This document shows, in pieces, positions 1 through 8,861 of a stretch of DNA of 64,000 nt. Below the pieces are notes generated by a model. It did not search any database. It was not told where the DNA came from and saw only the letters and a program-made list of their open reading frames with translations. How positions within the stretch are numbered: the first letter of the stretch is position 1; each line of letters begins with the position of its first letter. The DNA is from Blautia sp. XA-2221 (GTDB lineage Bacteria; Bacillota; Clostridia; Lachnospirales; Lachnospiraceae): the NCBI RefSeq assembly GCF_028767025.1, contig NZ_JAJQXX010000001.1, forward strand, positions 62,001 to 126,000. Direction: 5' to 3'. A program made the position numbers and the translations under genes.

Positions 1-1
1 G

Positions 2-76
2 GCAGATTCTGAGTACTGTAGTGAAGACGGGATCAGGATCGTGGTAGAAAAAAACGACCGCTATGTAATTGGATAA
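2..76 (+). CDS. C-terminal end of an unidentified protein (partial)
   Basis: An open frame enters from the left edge and ends at TAA 74-76, giving 24 residues that finish in DRYVIG. The stop lies 83 bp before spoVG. The tail is too short to name a family. It may share a transcript with spoVG, because no terminator is visible between them. Confidence 0.4.
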   Translation, partial: ADSEYCSEDGIRIVVEKNDRYVIG

Positions 77-159
77 ACGGAACTGGGCTTGTCGTATAAG
101 ATTCGGCAAAACAGATTTCCGTTCAGTTGGCGTATGAAAGATGAAAGGGGCAGAAAAAG

Positions 160-450
160 ATGAATATTACAGATGTACGTGTGAGAAAAGTTGCAAAAGA
201 AGGAAAAATGAAAGCAGTTGTATCTATTACAATTGATGATGAGTTTGTAGTACATGATATCAAAGTGATCGAGGGCGAGAAGGGACTGTTTATTGCAATG
301 CCCAGCCGTAAAGCGGCAGACGGGGAATACCGCGACATTGCACATCCTATCAATTCCGCAACCAGAGACAGAATACAGACTCTGATCCTTGACAAATATC
401 AGGATGTTATGAACGAGACGGACGGACAGGAAGAGGCAGCAGAGGAATAA
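160..450 (+). CDS. spoVG: SpoVG, septation/sporulation RNA- or DNA-binding regulator
   Basis: The 96-residue product is collinear with the SpoVG family: an N-terminal [10 protein letters not shown] strand, a central [10 protein letters not shown] motif, then [13 protein letters not shown]. Family members are small cytoplasmic nucleic-acid-binding regulators acting at the start of sporulation and on virulence or envelope genes. The ATG is preceded by AAAGGGG (144-150) at good spacing. The C-terminus is acidic (EEAAEE), as is common in clostridial copies. A stem-loop terminator follows, so this is the last gene of its transcript. Confidence 0.97.
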   Translation: MNITDVRVRKVAKEGKMKAVVSITIDDEFVVHDIKVIEGEKGLFIAMPSRKAADGEYRDIAHPINSATRDRIQTLILDKYQDVMNETDGQEEAAEE

Positions 451-490
451 CACCGGATATCTGTAATAAAAATGAAATGATTTAGTAAAA

Positions 491-546
491 GAGATGTTCT
501 GAAACAGAATTTGTCGAAAGAGAGTGTTTCAGGATGTCTCTTTTTT
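491..546 (+). terminator. Rho-independent terminator after spoVG
   Basis: GAGATGTTCTGAAACA (491-506) pairs with TGTTTCAGGATGTCTC (525-540), with two wobble or mismatch positions. A run of six T follows. Confidence 0.8.
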
Positions 547-599
547 GCGTGGATATCGACAAAATATTACATACTTGTTACAAAAATAAAATAAAAGTA

Positions 600-628
600 T
601 TGATTTTTGGATGAAATATTGTTATACT
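600..628 (+). promoter_or_regulatory. Sigma-A-type promoter of the 3D-domain gene
   Basis: TTGATT (600-605) and TATACT (623-628) are separated by exactly 17 bp. The start codon follows 32 bp downstream, after ATGAGGTG (648-655). Confidence 0.7.
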
Positions 629-659
629 TGTCCTACGAAAAAAATTATGAGGTGTTTAT

Positions 660-1931
660 ATGAAGATGAAGAAAGTTCTTTCACTGCTGTTGACCGGCGC
701 CCTGACTGTTTCCATGGGGACAAGCGTTTTTGCATCCACAGAAGACCAGATCGCAGCTGCACAGGCACAAAAGCAGGAGGCACAGGCGGGACTTGCTCAG
801 GCGCAGGCAAACATCAGCAGTCTGGAAAGCAAGAAACAGGAACTGGAATCCTATATGGCAGAACTGGACGCACAATATAATGAACTGACCAATACAATTT
901 CACAGCTCAGTGTGGAAGCAGCAGAAAAAGAAGAAGAGCTGAAAAAAGTTCAGACAGAGCTGGAAAGGGCAAAGAAAAAAGCGGAGAATCAGTATGAGGC
1001 AATGAAGCTTCGTATTGTTTATATGTATGAAAATGGCGGAAGTTCCATGCTGGAAACACTTCTGTCCTCAGAAAGCCTGGCAGATTTTCTGAATCAGGCG
1101 GACAATATTTCAAGAATTTCCGAGTATGACAGAAATATGCTGAAGCAGTATGAAGCAACTCGCGAAAATATTCAGGTACAGGAGAAAAAGGTAGAGGAGG
1201 AATCCAGCTCCATTAACAGCCTCCTTTCCGAAAAAAGCGCCAAACAGCAGGAGGTGCAGTCTCTGGTTGCAACTACCGGTGACAGTATCAACTCCTATAT
1301 CAGTCAGATCAGCGCAAGCCAGGAGGAAGCAAGCATTCTGATGGCTCAGGTGGACAGCGCAGACAGCAGTATCGCAACCCTGATGGAGCAGGCCGAGCAG
1401 GAAAGGGCTGCCGCAGAAGCTGCTGAACAGGCTGCAGCAGAGCAGGAAGCTGCTTCCCAGGAAAGTGAAGAGCCGGAATATGATCCGGAAACAGATACCA
1501 CAGACTCTGAAAGCAGTTCTACAAGCAGTGACGTTACTGTAGAGGAGGTTGCTCCGGAAGAAGATACAGAACAGGACGCAGGAAATACGGAAGCTGAGCC
1601 GGAAACTCCGTCAGATACAGAAGGAAGCTCTGGTTCCGCCGGTTCCGGTCAGGGTACATATCTTGGGAATTTTATGCTGACAGCTTACTGTAACTGTGCA
1701 CAGTGCTGCGGAACAGCAGGAAATGCCACTGCCAGCGGTGTGATGCCTTCAACAGGTCATACAGTAGCTATGGCGGGAGTTCCTTTTGGAACACAGCTTC
1801 TGATCAACGGAACCGTATATACGGTTGAGGATCTGGGAACCCCTTACGGACATGTGGACATTTATTTTGGAAGCCATGAAGAAGCATTAAGCTTTGGTCT
1901 GCAGTATGCGGATGTATATCAGCTGAACTAA
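660..1931 (+). CDS. Secreted coiled-coil protein with C-terminal 3D domain
   Basis: This is a 423-residue exported protein. Residues 1-25 form a signal peptide ending VFA|STE. Residues ~26-260 are a long Gln/Glu/Ala-rich coiled coil resembling the PcsB/CwlO-type N-terminal region of clostridial hydrolases. Residues ~260-330 are a Ser/Thr/Glu-rich linker. The last ~95 residues (from YLGNFMLTAYCNCAQCCG) form a 3D domain, with TASG, VEDLG and HVDIYFGSH. 3D domains occur in peptidoglycan-lytic enzymes of the RpfB/Sps/MltA double-psi barrel type, so a cell-wall remodelling role is inferred. The ATG was chosen for its RBS at 648-655. The gene is monocistronic between a promoter and a strong terminator. 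Confidence 0.85.
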   Translation: MKMKKVLSLLLTGALTVSMGTSVFASTEDQIAAAQAQKQEAQAGLAQAQANISSLESKKQELESYMAELDAQYNELTNTISQLSVEAAEKEEELKKVQTELERAKKKAENQYEAMKLRIVYMYENGGSSMLETLLSSESLADFLNQADNISRISEYDRNMLKQYEATRENIQVQEKKVEEESSSINSLLSEKSAKQQEVQSLVATTGDSINSYISQISASQEEASILMAQVDSADSSIATLMEQAEQERAAAEAAEQAAAEQEAASQESEEPEYDPETDTTDSESSSTSSDVTVEEVAPEEDTEQDAGNTEAEPETPSDTEGSSGSAGSGQGTYLGNFMLTAYCNCAQCCGTAGNATASGVMPSTGHTVAMAGVPFGTQLLINGTVYTVEDLGTPYGHVDIYFGSHEEALSFGLQYADVYQLN

Positions 1932-1944
1932 AACTATACAGGAA

Positions 1945-1992
1945 TTACATTAAGAAAAGACTGCCGGGAATGGCAGTCTTTTCTTAATGTAA
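1945..1992. terminator. Perfect 21-bp inverted-repeat terminator
   Basis: Positions 1945-1965 and 1972-1992 are perfect reverse complements around a 6-nt loop. The arms are A/T-rich at their ends, so the hairpin could work in both directions. Confidence 0.85.
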
Positions 1993-2235
1993 AGGATGTT
2001 ACTGCAGAAAAATCTCATGGAAACTGAAGCATAAACCAAAGCTGTTTCGTTTACTTTATTAAAGAGAGAACAGACACGGAGCAAGGCTGTGGCAGAGGGC
2101 AAAATCAAAATATGAATTTTTTATAAAACCGGAGGATTTCAGTCATTTTAGCATTGATTAAATGAGATAATACGTTATACTATTATCTACAGAAGAATAC
2201 ACACTAAAAATGATTTTGAGGCGGTGGACCGCCTG

Positions 2236-3486
2236 ATGGGAAAGGGTGATATTTTGGATTATCTGAGGAAGTCAAAACATATATGGATCATCCCGGCGTA
2301 TGCAGTTTTTTATATGATTTCTTTTATGCTGGTAGAAAAGATCAGTACAGAAACTCATCTGATCCATTCTTTTGTGGATGATCTGATTCCGTTTTGTGAA
2401 TATTTTATTATTCCTTATGTACTGTGGTTTCTTGTGGTTCTTGGAAGCGTCATGTATTTTGCACTGGGCAGTCCAAGTAAAAAAGAGTATTATCAGTATA
2501 TGGCGACTTTGGGTGTGGGAATGACTCTGTTTCTTGTTATTTCCTTTGTGTATCCCAATGGTCAGAATCTCAGACCTGAGCTTACAGGAGAAGGGCCTTT
2601 TATTCAGGCAGTGCAGCTTTTGTACCAGACAGATACTCCCACGAATATTTTTCCCAGTATCCATGTATTTAATGCAGTGGCCTGTTGTGTGGCATTTTTA
2701 AATAACAAAAAATGCAGGCAGAATAAGCTCTTCACAGCCGGAAATATTGTGCTGACGGTATCTATTGTTCTTTCAACCATGTTTTTAAAGCAGCACAGTG
2801 TGGAAGATGTAGTTACCGCCCTGATTCTGAATGTGATCTGCTATCAGGTATTTTACAGGATCATCCCGGAGAATATGCAGAAATTTGAACAGATGCTTAC
2901 CAGAAAGGAACTCTGTACAGTACCCAATCTGCTCAATGCCGGCCGGCTTGTGCTTGCGCTTGTATTTATGGCAATGATCGAGCGGTACAGACTGATAGGA
3001 GAAAAATCTCTGCTTGCAGTGCTGCTTCTTGCAATCATAGCAGCAGATATTCTGGCAGGAAGACTTGTGCGGAAGCCGGGACAGATAAGCGAAGCGGGAA
3101 GACTTCCGGAACTTCTGGCGGACAGGGTTTGCCAGTTTGTGATTCTTTCCTGCCTGATCCCGAAGTATTCTCTGGCAAAAATGTTGCTGGTGTTATTTTT
3201 TATCAAGGAGAGTTATACGGTGGTCCTTGGCTGGAGAGTGATTTTATATGCGAATAAAGAGGCTCAAGCTCCCTGGTATGAAACCCTGAATAAAACGGTA
3301 TTCTACATAGTGGCGCTGATCCTTTTTGCAGGAACTGGAATTCCCGCATCAACAGCCGGTATTCTGATCGGAGCCTGCGGAATCTGTATGATGACGGCCT
3401 TTGTGATAAACATAGAGGAGATCCGCGCAGCAGAAGAGAAATTCAGACATTCTCTTGGAGAAAAGGTTCCGGAAAGAATCGGATAA
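2236..3486 (+). CDS. PAP2-like membrane protein fused to degenerate CDP-alcohol transferase-like domain
   Basis: The 416-residue polytopic protein has two parts. The N-terminal half (about 200 residues) has PAP2 superfamily signatures: FPSIH at ~139-143 and H187-x3-D191, the acid/base motif of membrane phosphatases and inositol-phosphoceramide-synthase-like enzymes. The C-terminal half starts VPNLLNAGRLVLA, as in CDP-alcohol phosphatidyltransferases. Its signature (D-G-x2-A-R-x8-G-x3-D-x3-D) is degenerate: D271-I-L-A-G-R, an insertion, then G288-x3-E292-x3-D296. A role in lipid headgroup metabolism is inferred, but transferase activity is doubtful. ATG 2236 is preferred (GAGGCGG 2218-2224 as RBS). 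A GTG lies 12 nt upstream, and a TTG at 2254 also has an AAGGGTGAT before it. Confidence 0.75.
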   Translation: MGKGDILDYLRKSKHIWIIPAYAVFYMISFMLVEKISTETHLIHSFVDDLIPFCEYFIIPYVLWFLVVLGSVMYFALGSPSKKEYYQYMATLGVGMTLFLVISFVYPNGQNLRPELTGEGPFIQAVQLLYQTDTPTNIFPSIHVFNAVACCVAFLNNKKCRQNKLFTAGNIVLTVSIVLSTMFLKQHSVEDVVTALILNVICYQVFYRIIPENMQKFEQMLTRKELCTVPNLLNAGRLVLALVFMAMIERYRLIGEKSLLAVLLLAIIAADILAGRLVRKPGQISEAGRLPELLADRVCQFVILSCLIPKYSLAKMLLVLFFIKESYTVVLGWRVILYANKEAQAPWYETLNKTVFYIVALILFAGTGIPASTAGILIGACGICMMTAFVINIEEIRAAEEKFRHSLGEKVPERIG

Positions 3487-3520
3487 AAATAAAAAAGTGC
3501 AGCGGTTGTGCTGATACAGA

Positions 3521-3551
3521 GGTGTGGTTCTTTACAGGACCGCACCTTTTT
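3521..3551 (+). terminator. Terminator after the PAP2 fusion gene
   Basis: GGTGTGGTTC (3521-3530) pairs with GGACCGCACC (3537-3546), including G-U pairs, and a T run follows. Confidence 0.7.
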
Positions 3552-3602
3552 AAAAAAAGCAGATTCCTGTAGATTCATGTAGAACTTTCGGAGAAAATAG
3601 GA

Positions 3603-3608
3603 TATAAT
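3603..3608 (+). promoter_or_regulatory. Putative -10 element for upp
   Basis: A consensus TATAAT lies 92 bp upstream of upp. No convincing -35 is seen at 16-18 bp, so the assignment is tentative. Confidence 0.4.
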
Positions 3609-3699
3609 ATATTTCAGAATCACAGGGAATACAGGATTATAACTGGCAAAACCAAAGGATTCTGAAGTTTTCAGTACAAAAATTTTATGGAGGTTCAAC

Positions 3700-4329
3700 A
3701 TGGAAAACGTATATATTATGGAGCATCCGCTGATCCAGCACAAAATTTCTCTGCTCCGTCACAAAAATACCGGAACAAATGAGTTTCGTAAGCTGATCGA
3801 AGAAATTGCAGTCCTTATGGGATTTGAGGCGCTGAGAGATCTTCCTCTGGAGGATGTGGAAGTGGAAACTCCGCTGGAAACATGTATGACACCAATGATC
3901 GCAGGTAAAAAACTTGCAGTTGTACCGGTACTTCGTGCAGGTCTTGGAATGGTTAATGGAATCACAACTCTGGTACCGTCTGCAAAAATCGGACATATTG
4001 GACTGTACAGAGATCCTGAAACACATGAACCTCATGAATATTACTGTAAACTGCCGGATCCGATTGATCAGAGACTGATCGTAGTAACAGATCCTATGCT
4101 GGCTACAGGTGGTTCAGCAGTTGCAGCAGTGAATTTTATCAAAGAGCATGGCGGAAAGAACATCAAATGTATGTTTATTATTGCAGCTCCGGAAGGACTG
4201 GAGCGTCTGCATAAAGCTCATCCTGATGTGCAGATCTATGTAGGACATGTGGATCGTGAGCTGAACGAGAACGCATATATCTGCCCTGGTCTGGGAGATG
4301 CAGGAGACAGGATTTTCGGCACAAAATAA
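3700..4329 (+). CDS. upp: Uracil phosphoribosyltransferase
   Basis: The 209-residue enzyme converts uracil and PRPP to UMP in pyrimidine salvage. It is full length for the family. Visible motifs are HPLIQHK near the N-terminus, [10 protein letters not shown], the PRPP loop [13 protein letters not shown], and the C-terminal uracil site [12 protein letters not shown]. The start has GGAGG (3690-3694) upstream. It is apparently monocistronic. A long imperfect hairpin (4352-4400, AGCGGAT/ATCCGCT) separates it from nth but lacks a clear T run. Confidence 0.97.
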   Translation: MENVYIMEHPLIQHKISLLRHKNTGTNEFRKLIEEIAVLMGFEALRDLPLEDVEVETPLETCMTPMIAGKKLAVVPVLRAGLGMVNGITTLVPSAKIGHIGLYRDPETHEPHEYYCKLPDPIDQRLIVVTDPMLATGGSAVAAVNFIKEHGGKNIKCMFIIAAPEGLERLHKAHPDVQIYVGHVDRELNENAYICPGLGDAGDRIFGTK

Positions 4330-4429
4330 AAATCAGAACAAGTACAACAAAAGCGGATGGTGTATTTTCGGAGAGCGTGTTTTCCGGGACACGATCCGCT
4401 TTGCTGTGCAATAGAAAGGAACGGGATCT

Positions 4430-5062
4430 ATGACAAAAAAACAGAGGGCGCTGGAGGCGATCCGCAGACTGAAAGAAGAATATCCTGATGCGGGTTGTAC
4501 TCTGGATTATGATCAGGCATGGAAACTTCTGGTCAGTGTACGCCTTGCGGCTCAGTGTACTGATGCCAGAGTAAATGTAGTGGTAGAGGATCTTTATGCA
4601 AAGTATCCTGATGTAGAGGCTCTGGCAAAAGCAGACCCGGAGGAAATTGAAGCAATCGTAAAACCCTGTGGGCTGGGAAAAAGTAAGGCAAGAGACATCA
4701 GCGCATGCATGAGGATACTTCATGAACAGTATGAAGATAATATTCCCACAACCTTTGAAGAGCTGTTGAAGCTTCCGGGAGTGGGGAGAAAAAGTGCAAA
4801 CCTGATTATGGGAGACGTATTTGGGAAACCTGCGATTGTGACAGATACACACTGTATCCGTCTGACAAACAGAATAGGTCTGGTAGACAACATTAAGGAG
4901 CCAAAAAAAGTAGAAATGGCATTGTGGAAGATTATTCCTCCGGAAGAAGGCAGTGATTTTTGCCACAGGCTTGTTTACCACGGAAGAGACGTATGTACTG
5001 CGCGGACAAAACCGCATTGTGACAAATGCTGTCTGGAAGATATATGCAAAAAAAATATCTGA
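4430..5062 (+). CDS. nth: Endonuclease III, base-excision DNA glycosylase/AP lyase
   Basis: The 210-residue HhH-GPD enzyme removes oxidised pyrimidines and nicks abasic sites. It shows the hairpin-helix-hairpin LPGVGRKSAN with the catalytic Lys, the catalytic Asp in VTDTH, and a C-terminal [4Fe-4S] ligand set in VCTARTKPHCDKCCLEDIC. The first two cysteines are separated by seven residues, where the classic E. coli pattern has six; the other spacings are canonical. AAAGGA lies 9 bp before the ATG. The stop is 58 bp before the thioesterase gene, so the two may be cotranscribed. Confidence 0.96.
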   Translation: MTKKQRALEAIRRLKEEYPDAGCTLDYDQAWKLLVSVRLAAQCTDARVNVVVEDLYAKYPDVEALAKADPEEIEAIVKPCGLGKSKARDISACMRILHEQYEDNIPTTFEELLKLPGVGRKSANLIMGDVFGKPAIVTDTHCIRLTNRIGLVDNIKEPKKVEMALWKIIPPEEGSDFCHRLVYHGRDVCTARTKPHCDKCCLEDICKKNI

Positions 5063-5119
5063 CACAGAGGGAAAATTGGAATATGACATGAATAATCAGG
5101 AAGAAAGTGGTGAAATATA

Positions 5120-5590
5120 ATGGATAAAAAGCATGTGGAGGATTCCCGTACAGAAAATACATATCTGATCATGCCAAAACATATTAATTGTTACGGCAGG
5201 CTGTTCGGCGGTATTCTGATGCAATGGATTGACGAGGTGGCCGGAATTGTGGCGCACCGTCATGCAGGAACCATTGTAACAACAGCCTGTGTGGATAATC
5301 TGAACTTCAAAGCCGGGGCTTATTTGGGCGATACAGTGGTTTTAGTAGGAAAAGTAACCTACGTAGGGAAAACATCTATGGAAGTACGCATAGATACTTA
5401 CGCAGAGGATCCCAATGGAATGCGAAGGGTAATAAACAGAGCCTATGAAGTTCTGGTATCAATTGATGAAGAAGGAAACAAACTTGAGGTTCCGGGCTTG
5501 CTTGTCGAAACAGAAGCACAGAAAGCAGAGTGGGAAGGCGGACAAAAACGTTATGCATTAAGAAAGCAGAGACGAAAAGAAGGATTTTGA
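5120..5590 (+). CDS. Hotdog-fold acyl-CoA thioesterase (YkhA/YciA type)
   Basis: The 156-residue single hotdog domain has NCYGRLFGGILMQWIDEVAG (the G-x-L-x-x-W-x-D active-site helix region) and ACVDNLNFKAGAYLGDTV, typical of the YkhA/YciA cytosolic acyl-CoA hydrolases. It hydrolyses acyl-CoA to free acid and CoA; the chain-length preference cannot be read. GTGGTGA (~5107-5113) serves as RBS. It closes the nth transcript before a terminator. Confidence 0.88.
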   Translation: MDKKHVEDSRTENTYLIMPKHINCYGRLFGGILMQWIDEVAGIVAHRHAGTIVTTACVDNLNFKAGAYLGDTVVLVGKVTYVGKTSMEVRIDTYAEDPNGMRRVINRAYEVLVSIDEEGNKLEVPGLLVETEAQKAEWEGGQKRYALRKQRRKEGF

Positions 5591-5680
5591 TGAGGCGCTT
5601 TATGCCTGCATAATTTTTTAAAAAGATCTGTATATAGAAAGCAAACAGAAACGGACATAAAACAATATAAAAAATGCGTG

Positions 5681-5714
5681 AAAGCGGTTATTTCAGATGA
5701 AATACCGCTTTTTT
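5681..5714 (+). terminator. Terminator after the thioesterase gene
   Basis: AAAGCGGT-ATTTC pairs with GAAAT-ACCGCTTT with one bulged T, followed by a T run. Confidence 0.8.
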
Positions 5715-5856
5715 CTTGTGTGAAAATGAAAGAACATGTTTGTATAAATGGTCTTTAATATCATAAATGTGAGGAAATGAACGGATAGTTCTGGAAAATT
5801 GTGATATTTTACTAAAAGCACAATATAAAATTGTGAAAAAGTAACAAAAAGAAAAA

Positions 5857-5911
5857 AACGGACAGAAACAAACAATAACGTATTTACAACTGTGGTAATA
5901 TATGATAAAAT
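5857..5911 (+). promoter_or_regulatory. Promoter and candidate operator of the MTR-type uptake operon
   Basis: TTTACA (5883-5888) and TAAAAT (5906-5911) are 17 bp apart. Just upstream lie AACGGACA (5857-5864) and CAAACAA (5869-5875). The same two words recur at the dhaK promoter (13271-13278 and 13294-13300), so they may be binding sites for the DeoR-family protein encoded between the two operons. The operator role is inferred. The rest of the 382-bp gap before 5973 is A/T-rich with no ORF. Confidence 0.5.
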
Positions 5912-5972
5912 CAAACCATCAAAACCGGAAAAACATGGCAAAATGACCAAAAACAAAAAGGAGGTAACACTA

Positions 5973-7154
5973 ATGAAGAAAAAAATAATGGCTCTTGTTC
6001 TGGCAGCATCTATGATAGCAGTTCCGTTTACAACTGCTTATGCCGGTGAAAAGGATGCATCAGCTGAAAAAACAGAGGAATCTGCTGATAAGTCAAAAGA
6101 GACAACAGAATCTCCGGTAGCAGGAAAGAAAATTGCATATATTATGTACATGACTCCAGCTACAATTTTCCAGATGTGGTCTGATTCTTTCACTGAGACA
6201 GCTGAAAAACTGGGAATGCAGGCAGACACGTTTTTCTGTAATGACAGTGCCGATACATGGAAACAGACCATTGAACAGTGTGCGCAAGGCGGATATGATG
6301 GGCTTATGGTTTCACATGGCGGTCAGGAATATGCATATGATTTTCTGTCAGGAATCCTGGAACAGTATCCGGATCTGAAAATTGCCACATTTGATACTCC
6401 GTTTAAAGATGCCAATGGTGAAGTTGCCAAGATTCCCGGTGTCGTTCAGTTCTTCCAGCAGGATGCAGGATTTGCCTCCAGTCTTGTTGAAAGTATTATG
6501 GATATGTACCCCGAAAAAGTAGAAGCAGGGGAGCCGGTTAATATACTGCAGGTTCAGCAGGGAGCGGGATATAACAGTCCCTTTGACCGTCGGCAGATTG
6601 GATATCAGCCATATGAAGACGAAGGAAAAATTAAAACAGTTGAAAGAATTGCTCCAATTGACGATCAGAACGCAACATCTTCTATGAGAGATGTAACAGC
6701 GGCAACTTTACCTAAGTATGGTGAAGGTGAAATTGATGGAATCTGGTGCTGCTATGATGCATATGCACAGGGTGTGTATCAGGCGCTGGTTGAGGCAAAT
6801 TCAGATATTCCAATGGTATCAGTAGATATCTGTAATGAGGATATCCAGTTTATGCAGGAAGGTAAAAACTGGAAAGCATGTGCGACTACAAACTGGAGTT
6901 CCAATGGAGAATTTGCATGTCGTGTTCTTGCACTGGAAATGGCAGATCAGTATGATGATATTTATGCTGCATCCTGCTATTATGAAGATCCTGGTGACTG
7001 GATGGAAATTCCGTCTGTAATTGTTACTCAGGAAATGGTTACATCAAAAGATGGAATCAATATTGAAAATCTGGCTGAAGTTGCCGGTGAAGAATATTCC
7101 GATACCTCCTGGATGCCGACTTGTGATTGGATGGTTGATCTCCTTGGTCACTGA
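5973..7154 (+). CDS. Periplasmic-binding-protein-like sugar receptor of an ABC importer
   Basis: This 393-residue receptor of the RbsB/peripla_BP_4 type is predicted to capture a pentose-like substrate outside the cell. The signal peptide MKKKIMALVLAAS...AYA|GEK has no lipobox cysteine, which is unusual for a Gram-positive receptor. The mature start (KKIAYIMYMTPATIFQMWSD) and IAPIDDQNATSSMRDV fit the two-lobe fold. The start at 5973 has a perfect AAGGAGGT (5958-5965); the frame is open further upstream but has no signal there. It heads an operon with ATPase, permease, MtnK and MtnA genes, so methylthioribose or a related 5-modified ribose is the inferred ligand. Confidence 0.85.
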   Translation: MKKKIMALVLAASMIAVPFTTAYAGEKDASAEKTEESADKSKETTESPVAGKKIAYIMYMTPATIFQMWSDSFTETAEKLGMQADTFFCNDSADTWKQTIEQCAQGGYDGLMVSHGGQEYAYDFLSGILEQYPDLKIATFDTPFKDANGEVAKIPGVVQFFQQDAGFASSLVESIMDMYPEKVEAGEPVNILQVQQGAGYNSPFDRRQIGYQPYEDEGKIKTVERIAPIDDQNATSSMRDVTAATLPKYGEGEIDGIWCCYDAYAQGVYQALVEANSDIPMVSVDICNEDIQFMQEGKNWKACATTNWSSNGEFACRVLALEMADQYDDIYAASCYYEDPGDWMEIPSVIVTQEMVTSKDGINIENLAEVAGEEYSDTSWMPTCDWMVDLLGH

Positions 7155-7278
7155 TCCATCTTAAAGGAATTGTTCTTATACATACGTGAATAAAAGAACA
7201 TTAGGATTAGGTGAGGCGTCGGGGCTGTGTTCCGGCGCCTGTATTTTAAGGAATATGATACAGGGGTGTAAAAACTAG

Positions 7279-8823
7279 ATGGAAAAGAGGGAATTTATGG
7301 ATAAGATTACACTTGGAACAAGAAATGTCTCTATTGAATTTCCCGGTGTAAAAGCTCTTTCCAATGTAGATTTTGAAATTGAAACAGGAGTGATTCATGC
7401 TCTGATGGGGGCAAACGGAGCGGGTAAATCTACATTGATGAAAGTTCTTGCGGGTTCAAATCCAGGATATACAGGAGATGTTCTTTACAATGGAAATCCT
7501 GTAGAATTGCGAAATCCGGCGGCAGCTAAAAAACTTGGAATCCAGATTGTATATCAGGAAGTTGACATGGCTCTGATCCCAACGCTGACGGTTGCGGAAA
7601 ACGTTATGTTTAATGACCTTGTAATGAACATGGGACATAAGCAGTTTGTAAATTACGGAAAGATTCGGAAAGAGGCAAAAGAAGCTCTTGCCCGTTTAAA
7701 TGTAAATATTGATGTACGGCGTATGTGTGGAACATTAACATTGGCACAAAAGCAGATGGTATTAATTGCTCGTGCTGTACAGAGTGCGTGTAACTTCCTG
7801 ATCCTTGACGAACCTACAGCTCCTCTGTCTGACACAGAGACAGAAGAGTTGTTCAGAGTAGTCCGGCATCTTCGTAAAACAGAAAATCTTGCAGTTATTT
7901 TTATTACGCATCGTATTCATGAGGTACTGCAGATCTGTGATTCTTATACAGTTATGAGAAATGGCGAAATTGTGGATACGACACCGATTACGCCTCAGAC
8001 GACTTCGAAAGAGATTGTGGATAAAATGCTGGGACGCTCTTTTGAAGAGAACTTCCCGAAACAGGTTTGTGAGATAGGAGAAAAATCTTTTGAGATCGAT
8101 CATCTTACAGAGCGTGAGGGACGTGTTCAGGACATTTCCATGTATGTGCGGAAGGGCGAAATCGTTGGTCTGGCAGGACTGGTAGGAGGCGGAAAAACCG
8201 AGTTGTGCAAAACGATTTTCGGAGTTTATAAAAAGTCTGCCGGTACTATAAAGCTTAACGGAAAAGAACTGAATATTAAGACCCCTTCAGATGCGGTAAA
8301 AAACAGAATTGCACTTGTTCCTGAGGAACGACGTAAGGAGGGAGTACTGGTTGCAGAGACAGTAACTTTTAATACGACAGCAGCCAGTCTGGATGATTAT
8401 TGTACATTTTCTTTTGTGAATGACCGTAAAGCGGCCAGGAAAGCAGAAGAGTATGTAAAAAGTCTCAGTATAAAAACACCGTCGATCAAGCAGAAAGTTG
8501 CCTATTTATCCGGCGGAAATCAGCAGAAAGTCGCAGTTGCAAAATGGCTTGCAGCAGACTGTGATGTCTATATTTTTGATGAACCGACTAAGGGCGTGGA
8601 TGTAGGCGCAAAACAGGAAATTTTCACGTTGATCAATAATATTGCAAAAGAAGGCAACTGTGTTATTTATGCAACCTGTGAAAACTCAGAACTGTTATCC
8701 ATTACGGATCGTATGTATGTAATGTTTGATGGACGCATTACGGCAGAATTGGAAACTGCAAAAACTTCTGAGGACGAAATTATGCACTATGCTACTGGAG
8801 CAACCAGTGCATACACAGGCTGA
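7279..8823 (+). CDS. Sugar ABC transporter ATP-binding protein (RbsA type, two ATPase domains)
   Basis: The 514-residue protein has two nucleotide-binding domains. The first has Walker A GANGAGKST, Walker B LILDEPTAPLS and a divergent signature LTLAQKQM. The second has a degenerate P-loop GLVGGGKTE, signature LSGGNQQKV and Walker B YIFDEPTKGVD. This asymmetric pattern is standard for RbsA/MglA/XylG. It energises import with the receptor and permease on either side. ATG 7279 follows AGGGGTG (7262-7268). ATG 7297 with AAGAGGG is an equally plausible start that trims six residues. Confidence 0.92.
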   Translation: MEKREFMDKITLGTRNVSIEFPGVKALSNVDFEIETGVIHALMGANGAGKSTLMKVLAGSNPGYTGDVLYNGNPVELRNPAAAKKLGIQIVYQEVDMALIPTLTVAENVMFNDLVMNMGHKQFVNYGKIRKEAKEALARLNVNIDVRRMCGTLTLAQKQMVLIARAVQSACNFLILDEPTAPLSDTETEELFRVVRHLRKTENLAVIFITHRIHEVLQICDSYTVMRNGEIVDTTPITPQTTSKEIVDKMLGRSFEENFPKQVCEIGEKSFEIDHLTEREGRVQDISMYVRKGEIVGLAGLVGGGKTELCKTIFGVYKKSAGTIKLNGKELNIKTPSDAVKNRIALVPEERRKEGVLVAETVTFNTTAASLDDYCTFSFVNDRKAARKAEEYVKSLSIKTPSIKQKVAYLSGGNQQKVAVAKWLAADCDVYIFDEPTKGVDVGAKQEIFTLINNIAKEGNCVIYATCENSELLSITDRMYVMFDGRITAELETAKTSEDEIMHYATGATSAYTG

Positions 8824-8861
8824 GGCCTTTAGTAACATATCCATTATGGGAGGAAAATAAT

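Noticed and set aside
4178-5089. 303-residue open frame on the minus strand
   Set aside because: It is fully antisense to nth and the end of upp, has no RBS, and its translation shows low-complexity aromatic/Cys content typical of shadow frames.
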